NCBI RefSeq assembly: GCF_032884065.1
Contig: NC_088865.1
Span: 43,967,152-44,031,151 of the forward strand
Direction: 5' to 3'
DNA from: Artemia franciscana
Lineage: Eukaryota; Arthropoda; Branchiopoda; Anostraca; Artemiidae
DNA: 64,000 nt
Shown piece by piece: positions 1 through 10,704 of this stretch. Under the pieces are notes generated by a model. That model did no database searches and had not been told where the DNA came from. It was given only the letters and a program-made list of their open reading frames with translations. The position numbers and the translations under genes are program-made. Position 1 is the first letter of the stretch. Each line of letters begins with the position of its first letter.

Positions 1-540
1 AGACATATTTTGTATTTTGTAACAAAATAAAAAATATTTATTTTAATGTATTTTTTGTTTTATAAGAACTATTTTCTTGTTTTGCAAGAAGGATTTTTTG
101 TTTTGTAAAAAGTTTTTTTTGTATTATAAGAAATATTTTTGTTTTGAAATAAGAATTTCTGATCCTTAGGATCTACTTTTTGTTTGGTAGGAATTATTTT
201 TTGTTTTATACAAAATATTTTGTATTTTGAAAGAAAAATCTGTGATCTTTTAGGATGTATTTTTGTTGTTTAAGAATTTTTTTTATTTTGTAAGAAGTGT
301 TTTTTGTTTTGTAACAGGTATTTTGCATTTTGTAGAACAGTTTGTGATTGTTTAGGATGTATTTTTCTTTTATAAAAATTATTTTTTGCATTGTAAGAAA
401 TTTTTTTGTTTTTGTATGAAATATTTTGAATTTTGTAAGAGCGATCTCTAATTTTTTCTTTATTTTTGTTTTTATGAATTATTTAGGATATCTTTTAGTT
501 TTGTAAGAATTATTTTTTTTAAAGAAATATCTAAACATAA
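1..540. repeat. T-rich degenerate short tandem repeat
   Basis: The plus strand is an irregular array built from a unit of roughly 20-50 bases around TATTTTTTGTTTTGTAAGAA, with many variants. The open frame on the minus strand here is only the repeat read in translation and is not a gene. Confidence 0.75.
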
Positions 541-1090
541 TCAGTTTTACAAGGAAAAACATCAAAGTACAAGTCTCACGAAGACATAAACCAACATGCA
601 ACAAGTTTCATAAACAAAATCTTTACACAACAAGTTCTACAAACAAAATCAGTTTCCTGATGAGAAAAATAAATGTACAAGTTTCACAAAGAGAAAAGTC
701 AACAACCAAATAATTTCGTAGACAAAATTCAGCATGCAATAAGCTCCATGAAGTAAATCAGTTTTACGAGAAGAAAAATCAATGCACAAGTTCAACGAAC
801 AGAAAAATCAATATGCAAACAAAACACAAACACGACCAAAAGTCAGCTCGCAACAAGTTCCATGAACAAAAGACATCAAGCAATAAGTTCCACAAACAAA
901 ATCAGTTTCGCGAGGTGAAAAATCAATGTAGAAGTTTCACGAAGAAACAAATGAACGTGCAACAAGTTTCACAAAAAAATAAATCAGCAGGCAGCAAGTT
1001 CTACGAACTAAAAATCAGCACGCAACAAGCTCCATGTGAGTGTTTATCCTTCCAATGTAAAAATAATGCTCATCGAAAACGTATAATAAA
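541..1090. repeat. A-rich tandem repeat (CAACAAGTTCCACGAACAAAA type)
   Basis: An irregular array of about 25-50-base units containing CAACAAGTTCC, ACGAACAAAA and AATCAG. It abuts the T-rich array at about 540, where strand composition flips from T-rich to A-rich. A 93-codon plus-strand frame inside it consists of repeated KxxxQ/S-rich peptides and is judged non-coding. Confidence 0.75.
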
Positions 1091-1199
1091 CTAGCTCTTG
1101 TCAACGACGAGGCAAAACCAAATCGTTATGACCGAAGGTTAGAAAGGGGGGAAGCGGAATCAGATATCCTTTTTTTTAAAAAAATATTTGTAAAATGTC

Positions 1200-2160
1200 T
1201 TAGAAATGAAAATGTGTGTCAAAGGGATGTCACGAGCCAGCCACTTATTGGCATGGTGGCGTGAAATACCAAGGAGGGCATCATATTGAGATATGGCTCA
1301 CAAAAATACGAATCAAATATGTGAAAAATCTCTCAGGAATGATAATAAGAATCATAGGGTAATCACGGAGGCCAGCCACAAATTGTCACAGCGAGGTGAT
1401 GTGCCATAGACACCATCACGTTGAGGGGCACTGGAGGGTGTCATATGCCACCCATAGTATGCCATGTTGACGTGAATAGCTTGGACAAGCATAGGAAGTT
1501 CTACAGCTTAAAGTTAAAGTGGGATGTGTTAAAAGAATTTTTCAGCAGTAGGAGGGGGGGAATGAAATCTAAGATTCAGTGAAAGAAATGAGACATTTTC
1601 ATTGAGAACCTCCCAGAAATAACTCTTTATATGATTTATATTTATTTCAAATAAAAACCCTACCCCTTTGGAACTGCTTGCTAGTGTGGCCTACCCAGAT
1701 ATTGTCACAGTGGCGTGAATATGCACAGTCTTAGCTCAATGAAACGTAGCATTTCTATTCAGACCTCTTAGAAATAACTCTTAATTTGGTTTAAATTTAT
1801 CTACAATAAGAAACCTCCCCTCTAGAGTTGGTTCCAGGGGGCCCCCTTTGGAATTGAATTTTAAGGGTCCCGCTGGAATTTCTTGCTAGGGTCGCAATGG
1901 AGTTCGTTTCTATGCCCACGTTGGAACTGGATCTTCGGTTCTCCACTGGAATGGCTCGCTAGGGGGTGTGGCTGACTCGCTAGTGTCAGCCACATACTGT
2001 CAAGGTGGCATGAATATTCATAACCATGGCTCAAAGAAACGTGGCATTTCTATTCAAACCTCTCAGAAATAACTTTTTATTTGGCTTAAAGTTATTTCTA
2101 AGCCTCTTTTGCAATTGGTTGCTGGGATCCACGTTGGAATTGCTCAGTAGGGGATGGGTC
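1200..2160. repeat. Tandem repeat array with ~300-bp units (diverged)
   Basis: Units share 'gccagccac...tgtcacag.ggcgtgaa', 'gaaacgt(a/g)gcatttctattca' and 'ctcagaaataactcttta'. Equivalent positions recur near 1687 and 1984, about 297 bases apart, with an earlier degraded unit from about 1230. GC-rich 'ttgctaggg' patches are shared with the minisatellite further on. Confidence 0.65.
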
Positions 2161-3265
2161 AGCCACTGAATGTCACAGCACAAGCTGGGAATTGGCATGA
2201 AACATCACAATCTAACAATGAAATAACAAATTCCCGCTGTTCAAATAAAAACAACGGTAATTGTAGGCTTAATTTTTTTTGCGAGAAACAGGTTGAAAAA
2301 CTCTTAGGTGTGATAATTTAGCCCTCCTAAGGATGTCATCGGAGATGGAGCATTGTGCCACGATGATCTCAATAACCAGGGGTCATCAGAAGAAACGATA
2401 ATGGGGATTGTTTCATTAAGTTTAAACGACCGATTCTTGTTTAAACAAATATTCTTGCAGGAATATGGCCAAAAAATGACATCTGCGCGATAATGACTGC
2501 TAGAGAGTGCTGTTTGTCAGCCATTGAGTGTTACAGGCTTGGAATTGCCACAGAATATCGTAATCTAACAGTGAAATGACAAGTTTCTGCTGTTCAAATT
2601 TAAACAATGGTCCTTTTAAGTTTATAAATTTTTTTGAGGGAAAAATGTTGAATAATACTTTTGTGTGATAAAGTGACCCCTGATGGTGTACTTGGGGGCG
2701 TTACAATGTGCCACGTTGGCTTTGATTGCTAGGAATTATCAGAAGAAACGCTAATGGAGATTTTTTCAGTTAGTATAAATGATCAGTTCTAGTGTAAAAG
2801 AATATTTCTGCAGAAATATGCTCGAAAAATACCATGCGTGCAATAATGCCTGCTAGAGCGTGCCGTTTTTCAGCCTTCAGTGTCACAGTTAGAGAGTTAC
2901 CACGGAACATCGCAATCTAGCAACGAATTGAAAAGTTTGTACAGCTCAAATAAAAACAATAGTCATTTTTTTAGTTTATAAATTTGTTTTTGAGGCAAAA
3001 AAGACAAAAAACTTTTAGGTGTGATAATGTGCACCAGGGGAGTGTCATCAGGGACTGTTACACTGTCCAATGCTGGCCGCAATCGCTAGGAATCCTCAGA
3101 AGAATCGCTAATGGAGGTTTTTTAATTAAGTGTAAACGATCAATCCTAGTGTAAATGAATATTTTTGCAGAAAAATTCCTGAAAAATGCCACATGTGCTA
3201 TAATAGCTACTAAAGGGTGTCTTGTTTTAGCCATTGAGTGCCTCAGACTGGGAACTGAGAGCATT
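2160..3265. repeat. Tandem repeat, three ~352-bp units
   Basis: Equivalent landmarks ('agtgaaatgacaag...ctgttcaaat') occur at about 2217, 2571 and 2922, a spacing of about 352 bases. Each unit then carries 'cttttaggtgtgataatgt', 'atcagaagaaacgctaatggag' and 'aatatttctgcag'. The minus-strand frame within the third unit is a shadow of the repeat. Confidence 0.85.
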
Positions 3266-4264
3266 GGTTGCTAGGGTTCTCACCTTTCTATAATGCATAA
3301 TTCATTGTTCTTTTTACTTATATTTATCCTTTATAAGTTTTTTTCACATTTTGTTTTTCCATTTGTTGAGTTTTAGCTGCTTTTTTCTGTGTTTTAATAA
3401 TGCTTGCAAATTTGCAATAATGCTTGCTTGCAAATTTGTTTTTATTAATAAAATTTGTATATACAAAAGTTAGTATCCTTTAGATTTAATAACACAGGAT
3501 AAAACTTCAATTTATTTCACTAATTCAATTTAAGCCTCTTGTAGCCTTTGAACACAGGTATGCTCGTTCAAGAATTTCCTTAAAATAAGTGTAAAATTCC
3601 GTGTAGCAAAGAGGAAAAGGAAAAGACTATTTTTTATCATGTATGAAAGTTACCATATTCTAGCTATAATTGTACTCTCACTTTTGTTTCATCTCTGATA
3701 TGAATATTATATGATAACACTTTCTAAAGATTTACTTAACATGCAGTTGCAAACCAAATGTAAGTAATTTCTAGTAATCGATTTTCCCCTCTGCGTGTCA
3801 AGTTATGCAGCCATATGGAACACCCAATCCATTTAATCACTCTAGTAAGCCCGAACAGAGAATTTTCCATACGAGGAATAGGTTACCATGTAGAATGTAT
3901 AAGGCGAATCAAAATATTAGAATGTCTTGTTGGTTAATCTGTTTAGTGCTCCATTCTATTGAGGGGTAATCCCTTTCGAATCCTAATGTTGACATAAAAT
4001 CTTTGGAATATAAAGGTTCCCTGAGAAAAACACATTGAAAAAAATGAATTCTGTTAAAATAGTGTGTAACACCTCGCTTGTAGATCGTCATTACGTAGCT
4101 CCCCACGTGTGTGCCCTCCACAGTCACAAGCGGGGATCCCCCACGGTCCAGCTGTAGTCTAGCATGCCACGCAAGATTGCATCATACTTAACATAAGTAA
4201 ACTTTCCCCTGTTAAATAACAACCTAAGAAATCTTGAAACGTCTTAATAAACATCTTGTCGGTG
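3266..4264. other. Unassigned intergenic sequence
   Basis: No gene could be supported. A short near-palindrome around 'caaatttgcaataatgcttgc' lies near 3408-3440. A 72-codon minus-strand frame (3909-4127) shows no recognised motif. Confidence 0.4.
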
Positions 4265-4740
4265 AGATTAGTTGCTAAGGCTCCCCCCAAAGGAACTAGA
4301 TGCTAGGGTCCCAGTTGATAGGTTAGGGACCCCGATGAAATTGAATGTTATGCCCCCGATCGAACTGGCTGCAAGGGTCCCCCCCGGTGAAATTGGATGC
4401 TAGGGGCCCAATGGTTAGGCTAGAAGTCCCGATGAAATTGGATATTAAGGCCCCGGTGGATGCTAGGGTCCCCCCAATGAAATTGGATGCTAGACTCCCA
4501 ATGCAATTGGATGTTAGGGGCCCATTTGATTTGGATACTAGGGGAGCCCCGTTGAAAATGCTCTCTAAGCCCTCCGTAGGAATTGGTTGACAGGAGCCAC
4601 AATAGAATTGGTTGCTAGGGCTCCGTTGGAAATCGTTGCTTGGGCCCCGTTGGTTAGGTTGGGGGCCAATAAAATTTTATGTTAGGGCTCCCGATGGAGT
4701 TGGATGCTATGGTGCACGGTTGTTAGGTTAGAGACCCCAC
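4265..4740. repeat. GC-richer minisatellite (GAAATTGGATGCTAGGGnCCC type)
   Basis: About a dozen degenerate units of 25-50 bases around 'aattggatgctaggg(t/g)ccccc'. Both strands give open frames with repeated 'MKLDARGP'-like or 'IQFHWG'-like peptides, which is what a short repeat with few stops produces. I do not treat them as genes. Confidence 0.8.
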
Positions 4741-5271
4741 GAAAAACGTCTTGGAGAAAAAATGTTTTAAAAATGTCTTATTAAAATTCCCCCGCTAGAC
4801 TAGTAGACTCTAACACGTTCTATTACGTAATATTTGCATAAATAAACATTTTTTATGACGTAGCATGCATCTGCATCTCATTGGAAAACATTCCTTATTA
4901 CTTAACATGTGCCTGCATCTTTTGGAAAACATTCCCTATTACGCAACTTGCACAAGCATCTCATAGAAAACGTTCCCTGTGATGTAATGAAAACATGCGT
5001 CTTGTACTTACTGAATTGCCGTTAAACTTAAATCATTAAAGGAAGAAAGGATTAGCGGCTATGGGTCTTCTCAAATAGATTGGCCCCTAACTACTGATAC
5101 TAATCCCCTACTGTGCAAATAAATAGCCCATATTATACAAGCCCAATATATTGAGTCATCGGTCACTTGTTTTGATAGTTATGAATCCGATTTTCTTATA
5201 TGTAACCTAAGTGTAAATATCAGATGAAGAACTTGAGTGGGGTAGCTATAAGACATAAGTAACAACATTTC
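4741..5271. other. Unassigned sequence 3' of the sulfotransferase gene
   Basis: It contains a loose repeat of 'cattccctattacgtaac...tgc(a/c)tct' (about 4800-4990). Nothing else is recognised. If the sulfotransferase continues past its first stop through the splice-donor-like site at its end, the next exon would lie here or further left, but none was identified. Confidence 0.35.
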
Positions 5272-5890
5272 TTACATTTTAAAGGCTTCATAGAGTCTCA
5301 AGTCCGCTTTGAGCCATTTTTCCAGTATTTTCTTCTGTTTGTCTGTCACTTCATGTTTCGTTTCTTTTTTTCGAGGAAGCTGTTTTACGTATAACATTTG
5401 CCCAATGTGTGTCCCAATCAGATTTTTCAATAGAATGACTGACTCATCAAAGTATTCTGATATCATCACTAGCTGAAATTGACTATCAATTACATTTATA
5501 AATGATTCTATGGCAGTTTCATTATCAAAAAATTTTGGTTCGAGTCCAAGGGAAAACGATAGTTGGTTTCGTCCATAAAGATGCATGAACCTCTCTTCTT
5601 TAATGGCTCCAAGCTCTAGCTTATCAAGAAACTTTTTGAAAGAAGATACGTTATAAAAATGCCTCATATCCATATATGCAAACATTGATTCGAATTGCTT
5701 AACTGGATTACGCAAAATTGTTAAAGACACGAATTCATTTCCAAGCATTTTCTCAAAGTCGTTAATTTTCCATGTTTCTTTGACAAGAATATCAAACTTT
5801 GAAATTTTTCCATCAATAGCTGGGTCTATATTCTTAAATACTATTGATTCTGTAACGTGATCATAAAAATTTCCATAAAAGTAAGATATC
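5272..5890 (-). CDS. Galactose-3-O-sulfotransferase-like protein, exon 2
   Basis: This encodes most of a Gal3ST-family sulfotransferase, which transfers sulfate from PAPS to C3 of galactose on glycolipids or glycoproteins, normally in the Golgi lumen. The exon opens after a good acceptor (TTCCTTACAG|G, AG at 5891-5892) and joins the 5' exon in frame (AA|G = Lys22). The 3'-phosphate-binding motif TILRNPVKQFESMF is at residues 79-92, with Arg82 and Ser90 eight residues apart as usual. Further on, FQLVMISEYFDESVILLKNLI matches the family's conserved acidic segment, and the C-terminal part has the expected W-L-LY pattern. The spliced protein is 227 aa, against roughly 400 for vertebrate members. 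The stop at 5272-5274 overlaps a donor-like AAAT|GTAAGA, so the true gene may continue for a short C-terminal exon. Identification rests on motif recognition only. Confidence 0.8.
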
Positions 5891-6677
5891 CTGTAAGGAA
5901 ATAAGAAGGAAAATTATAAATAGCAACATTAAAACATATTGAAGCTATATATAGACATGAATAGCAACAATAGTATTAAGAAATATCTTAGACAGCTACT
6001 TATTCTATTAGAAAATATATACTTATTTTATTCGCTTGGAAATTATTCTCTTAGAAAAAAAAATACATAAGAAGAGGAATTAAGCCCAAAGTATGATCTA
6101 CAATTTTACGGTAAGGCAAACTAAAACTGTACACACATTTAGCAAAATCTGCTCTAAGCTCTGTTAAGTAATTTTTCAAAGAATGCTATTTTTTAAACTA
6201 TGCTATTATTGAAAAGTTATTATCTGAATCAAAATTTAAAGACGAAAACTTTTTCACAAAAATGAAACTAAATTAAAAAGAAGAAAATAAATATTATTAA
6301 AATTCAAAACACTAAATCAAACTAAAAATTAAATTTCAATTTTAGTTAGTTAAAAATTAAATTATAAAGAAAAAAAGAAAATTAAAATCATAGTATTGAC
6401 CAGTTACCTTCACTTCACGAGTGTATACTGGCTGGTAAGGAAATATCGGCCTAGTCTTCCTATAGGATCACCGAAACTAAACAAAAAATTACGGTATTTT
6501 TTTTTGTCGAAGTTTAGATAGGTAGGCTGTAGACCTGTTTTCTACGCAATCTCCGAAGCCCTAAAAATAAGGAAACGTCAGAGATATTGACTTGAAAACA
6601 CTTTCCTATGGTATGTTTTAGACTCTGGATTCATGTGTATGGCACTTGATATTAACCAAGTGACATATAGCAATCGC

Positions 6678-6800
6678 AAATTCTGTCGGTCTGTCTGTCT
6701 GTCTGTCGGTCCCGGTTTTGCTACTTTAGGCACTTCCAGGTAAGCTAGGAGGATTAAATTTGGCAGGCGTATCAGGGACCGGACCAGATTAAATTAGAAA
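6678..6800. repeat. (TCTG)n microsatellite with repeat-like flank
   Basis: 'tctgtcggtctgtctgtctgtctgtcggtc' is followed by 'ccggttttgctactttaggc' and 'ggcaggcgtatcaggga'. The flank looks like a dispersed element with a microsatellite end rather than unique sequence. Confidence 0.5.
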
Positions 6801-7097
6801 TAGTCGTTTTTGTTTAATCATATTTAAGAGCAAAGAGTAGGACATTATTATTGCCTAATACCTAACTTTAGTTGGAAGGGTCAGTATATAGTGGCTGGCA
6901 CTTCTGAAGGAAACAAGCTTCCTTCATAACCAGGGATTAAAATTGCTTAAGTACTTTAACTTTGTAAATGTAGTGGTTGGCTACATCTGAAGGAAACACG
7001 CTAAACCAATAAAAATAGTACTATCAGGCCTAGATTCCTCATTTTACGCAATTTACAAAAATCTTTTTTTTTTTTTACAAAAACCATCATAGACCAT

Positions 7098-7416
7098 CTT
7101 CCTGATGGTCCAAGATATAGCGCTAATAATATATTTCTGCTTCATTTAAATATCGTGCTTACGTCATCGATTCTTTGTTCAAATGGGTTTCGACAAATTC
7201 GACTTTACGAAACCAATTTTTGTCTCAACAAATTAGAATAGAAAGTGGATAAAATATTAGTTTAGAAGATTTTAAAAAGTGAACAACAATGGAAGGAAAC
7301 ATTATAATCAAACGGAAAGAAATATCTAACATATTATAAAGTAAAAATTTCATTGTTAAATCTTTTCCTTAAGCTATGTATATATTCCAAGGGCTATATC
7401 TGGGACCATCAGGAAG
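7098..7416. mobile_element. MITE-like element with ~24-bp terminal inverted repeats
   Basis: CTTCCTGATGGTCCAAGATA... at 7098-7121 is matched in reverse complement by ...TGGGACCATCAGGAAG at 7393-7416, with a single mismatch. The ~320-bp AT-rich interior has no coding potential. Family not known. Confidence 0.6.
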
Positions 7417-7524
7417 AGGGGGGGGGGGGTTAACCGTCAGAAATCGACTATAATATTTAGAAATAACATCCAACAAGGAATCTAATGGTACTACTTTTAT
7501 TCGTTTAGTATGTTTCGTTCAGAT

Positions 7525-7720
7525 ATGCAATGCTGTATCCAGGGGGTTGTGGGGTTTGAAATTCTCCCACCCAAAATTTTGGCCCGACTCGTAAAAACAT
7601 AAAAAAATGAATATAAAATTTTTGATGTTTTTCTTAATTTTTTTTGTAAGACCCCGCCCCCCGAAAAAATCCTTTTGTAAAACCCCTTCCGAAAACAAAT
7701 TCTGGATACGACCCCGCAGA
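7525..7720. mobile_element. Short non-coding element, GTATCCAG inverted ends
   Basis: It begins 'gcaatgctgtatccaggggg', contains 'cccgactcgtaaaa' and ends 'ttctggatacgacc', so GTATCCAG is present at both ends in inverted orientation. A second copy lies in the opposite orientation at about 21600-21780 and a fragment near 49850-49980, which supports a dispersed family. The 83-codon minus-strand frame here is a shadow. Confidence 0.6.
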
Positions 7721-7873
7721 CGTGGCCAACTAGTTATCTTCCTTTGCAAAAGTAACGCTTGGCATTGCAATTAATTCTTTTTTTTCAGAGTCGTCAATTA
7801 AGGTCAATTTATAAAGCGAGACGAGATAAATAATCAAAATGTAAGTGGAAACGCAACAGAAAAACAACTCACT

Positions 7874-7938
7874 TTAATAGTATATCAGCCATAGTGGTCC
7901 CAGAAACTTTAAACGATTTTACAAATCCAATTTTCATA
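7874..7938 (-). CDS. Galactose-3-O-sulfotransferase-like protein, exon 1
   Basis: This short 5' exon starts at ATG 7938-7936 and ends at a consensus donor, AAA|GTGAGT. It encodes MKIGFVKSFKVSGTTMADILLK, in which KSFKVSGTT (residues 7-15) is the PAPS 5'-phosphosulfate loop, equivalent to the KTHKTAGST-type loop of Gal3ST enzymes. Phase matches exon 2 exactly: AA here plus G there. An in-frame TAA lies two codons upstream of the ATG, with no acceptor between them, so this ATG is the only start available for the reading frame. As a result the protein lacks the N-terminal signal anchor and stem of Golgi sulfotransferases. It is either a soluble or degenerate copy, or a gene whose 5' end has been replaced. 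Confidence 0.72.
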
Positions 7939-8289
7939 GTTTACATCTATATAGTCTGGATTAAAATATCTAACACATATGTATGTCTATAATCCAGATT
8001 TTACAAATTAGATCTGCTCATTCAAGTGAGTTGAAACAAATAAAACGCGATGATGGAGGTATATATCGTTTGATAGATTTAGCTATATAAGCTACTTCTT
8101 ACCTAACTGGTTTAATAGTTCCATTACGAAGCAAATTACGCAATCTTAAACTTCTTTGTGTAGGTTTACGGTTTGTATATATTTTTCGTGTAAATTAAAA
8201 AATTTTGAAGCTGCAAAGCCAGTTTTTCTACATCAAGGAATATCCTATAGCTTTTAGTGTTTTTGGGCTTCATTTAAGCACAAGATCTA

Positions 8290-8720
8290 TTTCGCAAGGG
8301 TTCACTTTAATAACACAGAGATTTTTAAAGGTTGGTTGATTTTGAATTAAAATCAAGTAGTTGTGGGCATCAAGTCATGGCTAATTCTAGAAAAGGCTAA
8401 GACAAATGGTCAGAGTGAGTGAGAGGCAAAGCTGGCATAAGGCATTTTTAGGACTCTATAAAAATGATGTCAATTCATTTGTCGATAGATAAGTCTATCT
8501 CTCATCCGACCATGGGTCATTCCTCTGGCAGAACTAAGATGGATAGCCATACAACTAAGGGATGAAAGATTGGACTGATTTTGGGTTGACGCGTGTTGGA
8601 CATCCTTTGGTTTTGAATTAAAATCAAGTACTTGTGGGCATCAAGCCATGGCTAGTTGTAGAAAAAGCGAGGACAGATAGCTCGGGTGAGTTAGAGGTAA
8701 TCTGGTATAAGCCTTTTTAA
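8290..8720. repeat. Dispersed repeat R1, copy 1 (with internal duplication)
   Basis: This is nearly the same sequence as 15560-15990, from 'aagggttcactttaataacac' on. Within it, the block beginning 'gttttgaattaaaatcaagta' and ending near 'gctag' is present twice (about 8338 and 8611). The repeat includes 'gatagataagtctat' and 'attttgggttgacgcgtg'. No open frame is shared, so it is probably a non-autonomous element. Confidence 0.75.
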
Positions 8721-8935
8721 ATTAAATCGATAAAGTCTTATCGATTTAATTATTATAAATTATTATTATTATACTTAAAAATTATATTTATATATAATTA
8801 TATATAAATTATATATATATAAATTATATGCAAATTATATTTATATACTTATAATTGTATATTATAATTATAAATTATTATTATTATTATTATTACTATT
8901 ATTATAAATCGATTAAGCCTTAATAAATCGATGTA
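8721..8935. repeat. TA-rich microsatellite bordered by ATCGAT hairpin
   Basis: A perfect 13-bp stem with a 4-nt loop (attaaatcgataa-agtc-ttatcgatttaat, 8721-8750) opens a run of (TA/TTA)n low-complexity sequence that closes with another AAATCGATTAAG...AATCGAT block near 8907-8932. Confidence 0.8.
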
Positions 8936-8944
8936 AGGATCAGA

Positions 8945-9692
8945 AATGTATCTGTTGATCCAAAGAGACAATGTGAAAACATTCAATAAAAAATGGAGCT
9001 ATAGAAGGCAACTTTGAAAAGAAATAAGGTTGGCATTTTTCCACTTTTAAATTCAGACACAGGTAAAAGCAAACATTATCCATTTGTTGTACACTTGGAC
9101 GCTTTGTTAATATATTTCTCAAATTATTTTGACAACATCAATTTTACAAAATATGGGTGGATAGAAGATCCATTTATCGACGAAGAAGATGACGAATTTG
9201 AATTAACAAGTTATGAGAAAGAAAACTTGATTTAATTTGTTTGTGAAAATTGTTCAAAATAAAATTTCCAGAGGGTATCTCTAACTCAATTTTGCCTAGA
9301 TATTAAGAGTGGATATAATATTTCTCCTAATAAAGTTTAAGGAGCGTTGATACCATTCTCAAAATATTACTTATACGGAACCTGATTTTCTGCATTAGCT
9401 GAAATGAAACTTAAATATCGTGTTCGTTTGATTATAGGAAAAGACCTTCGTGCATTCTTCTCATCAGTTGTCACACCCAGTTTTAACAAACTTTGGGCTA
9501 ATTATAGGCAAGCACATCCATCTCACTAAAAGATAATAATAAAAAAAATTATTCGTTTTTTTTCTGTTTTTAGTAATTTGTATTAATAAATTTTGCAGTA
9601 CAAAAAATTATCGTGTCTAGAATTGACGGGAGGCACCATACGGATAAAATTTTTTAAAGGACCCCTGGTAAAATAAAGTTTAGAAACGACTG
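8945..9692 (+). pseudogene. hAT-family transposase C-terminal relic with one transposon end
   Basis: The stretch 9014-9235 reads as the conserved region ahead of the hAT dimerisation domain (HLDALLIYFSNYF, then WIEDPF). After in-frame stops and shifts it continues through LIPFSKYYL, FSALAEMKLKYR and ends QAHPSH near 9529. This arrangement matches the ZBED5/SCAND3/GTF2IRD2-type hAT proteins. The preceding 8945-9013 gives a frame-shifted 'DNVKTFNKKW' piece of the same protein. Downstream, the reverse complement of 9650-9692 begins CAGTCGTTTCTAAACTT and then ACCAGGGGTCC, a typical hAT terminal inverted repeat, so 9692 is probably the right end. No matching left end was found. Several disabling mutations; not functional. 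Confidence 0.7.
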
Positions 9693-10445
9693 CGTTATGG
9701 CATTGTTCAAAAAAGCATATTTTTACCTTGATTATCCTTATAAATCCACTTTTCTCTTTTCTTTCCATTCTCAAACCAATGTTATCTTTACCTTTCGCAT
9801 TATTTCAGCCATACCAATTGTTTTCATTTTTCTTTTTTATCTCTTTAACGTATTGTATTCTTCCTTATCCGCTAGACGCTCGATTCGTCTTATTTCTTTC
9901 CTGTTATCCAGGCTGTGAATACTGATAATACACACGTACCTACCCATGGAAATATCTAATATCGCTTATGTTTCTCTTGGTTTATATGTTCTCAGGAGGA
10001 GCTGCATCCCGGTCCGGCTTTGTCTAATGGTTGAGATAGGAGATGATCGTGCTTTCCAGATATCTCTATCGTACCCTCATTTCAATAAGTTGGCATTCTA
10101 CAAAATGCATAGCGAGAAAGTGTCGTAGCATTTTAATTGAAGAAACAGCTAAACTATTCAAATTAGACATTTTAATATGCAAAACGTAAAATCAGAACCA
10201 AAAATTTCAATCCGTATATTAAGAATATAGTGTCTGTGTGTGGGTGTTTATGTGTAAACTGAAGAAACAGATAAACCTTTAAAGCTGGAATTTTAAAATA
10301 TTGCGTGAAAAAAATTTGAGACCAAGCCAGAACGAAAATTCTACAAATAGTTCAAATATTATCATTGAAAAAAACTTGACTCCAGATGGACGACATTACT
10401 TCTACGCTTTTGATATCTGTACTTCATTTTAGAGCCTTTGGCTGA
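9693..10445. other. Unassigned sequence
   Basis: Short overlapping open frames near 9697-10128 show no recognised motif, and the hydrophobic ones are phenylalanine/serine-rich readings of T-rich DNA. Nothing is supported. Confidence 0.35.
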
Positions 10446-10573
10446 TTTTGGGTTACTCGCGTTCAAATCTCTGCACGAAAGAAACTTCAAAAGCTATAAA
10501 AATAGCTAAAGAACCTAACCAAGAAGTAAAGCAAAGGACGCCAGCCTGTGAAAAGTGCCTGCTAAAACTAAAA

Positions 10574-10659
10574 CCTGCAAACGGGTGTGTCTCTATCGAC
10601 CAGCCAGCCAAACCGACCTGCAAACGGGTGTGTCTCTATCGACCAGCCAGCCAAACCGA
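10574..10659. repeat. Perfect 43-bp tandem duplication
   Basis: CCTGCAAACGGGTGTGTCTC... through ...AGCCAAACCGA is present twice head to tail (10574-10616 and 10617-10659) without a mismatch. The unit length is not a multiple of three, so the open frame running over it changes frame between copies and is not a gene. Confidence 0.92.
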
Positions 10660-10704
10660 CTCATTACCTTGTAAAGCATCGCCTCATCTGTGGAATAAGA
10701 TGTC

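Larger units (their letters stand above)
5891..7873 (-). other. Intron of the sulfotransferase-like gene
   Basis: A 1,983-bp intron (GTGAGT...TTCCTTACAG). It holds a TCTG/GTCT microsatellite with a conserved-looking flank (6683-6800), a small duplicated segment ('gtggctggca...tctgaaggaaac' near 6890 and 6973), a MITE-like inverted repeat and a short TIR element, both listed separately. Confidence 0.7.

Noticed and set aside
813-1094. 93-codon plus-strand frame rich in K, Q, S
   Set aside because: It lies wholly in an A-rich degenerate tandem repeat and has no domain.
3909-4127. 72-codon minus-strand frame considered as the missing sulfotransferase C-terminus
   Set aside because: Sequence does not continue the family pattern after LYEAF, and no phase-compatible acceptor was identified.
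4345-4602. Open frames on both strands with repeated 'MKLDARGP'-like and 'IQFHWG'-like peptides
   Set aside because: They are translations of a GC-rich minisatellite; periodicity follows the DNA repeat and both strands are equally open.
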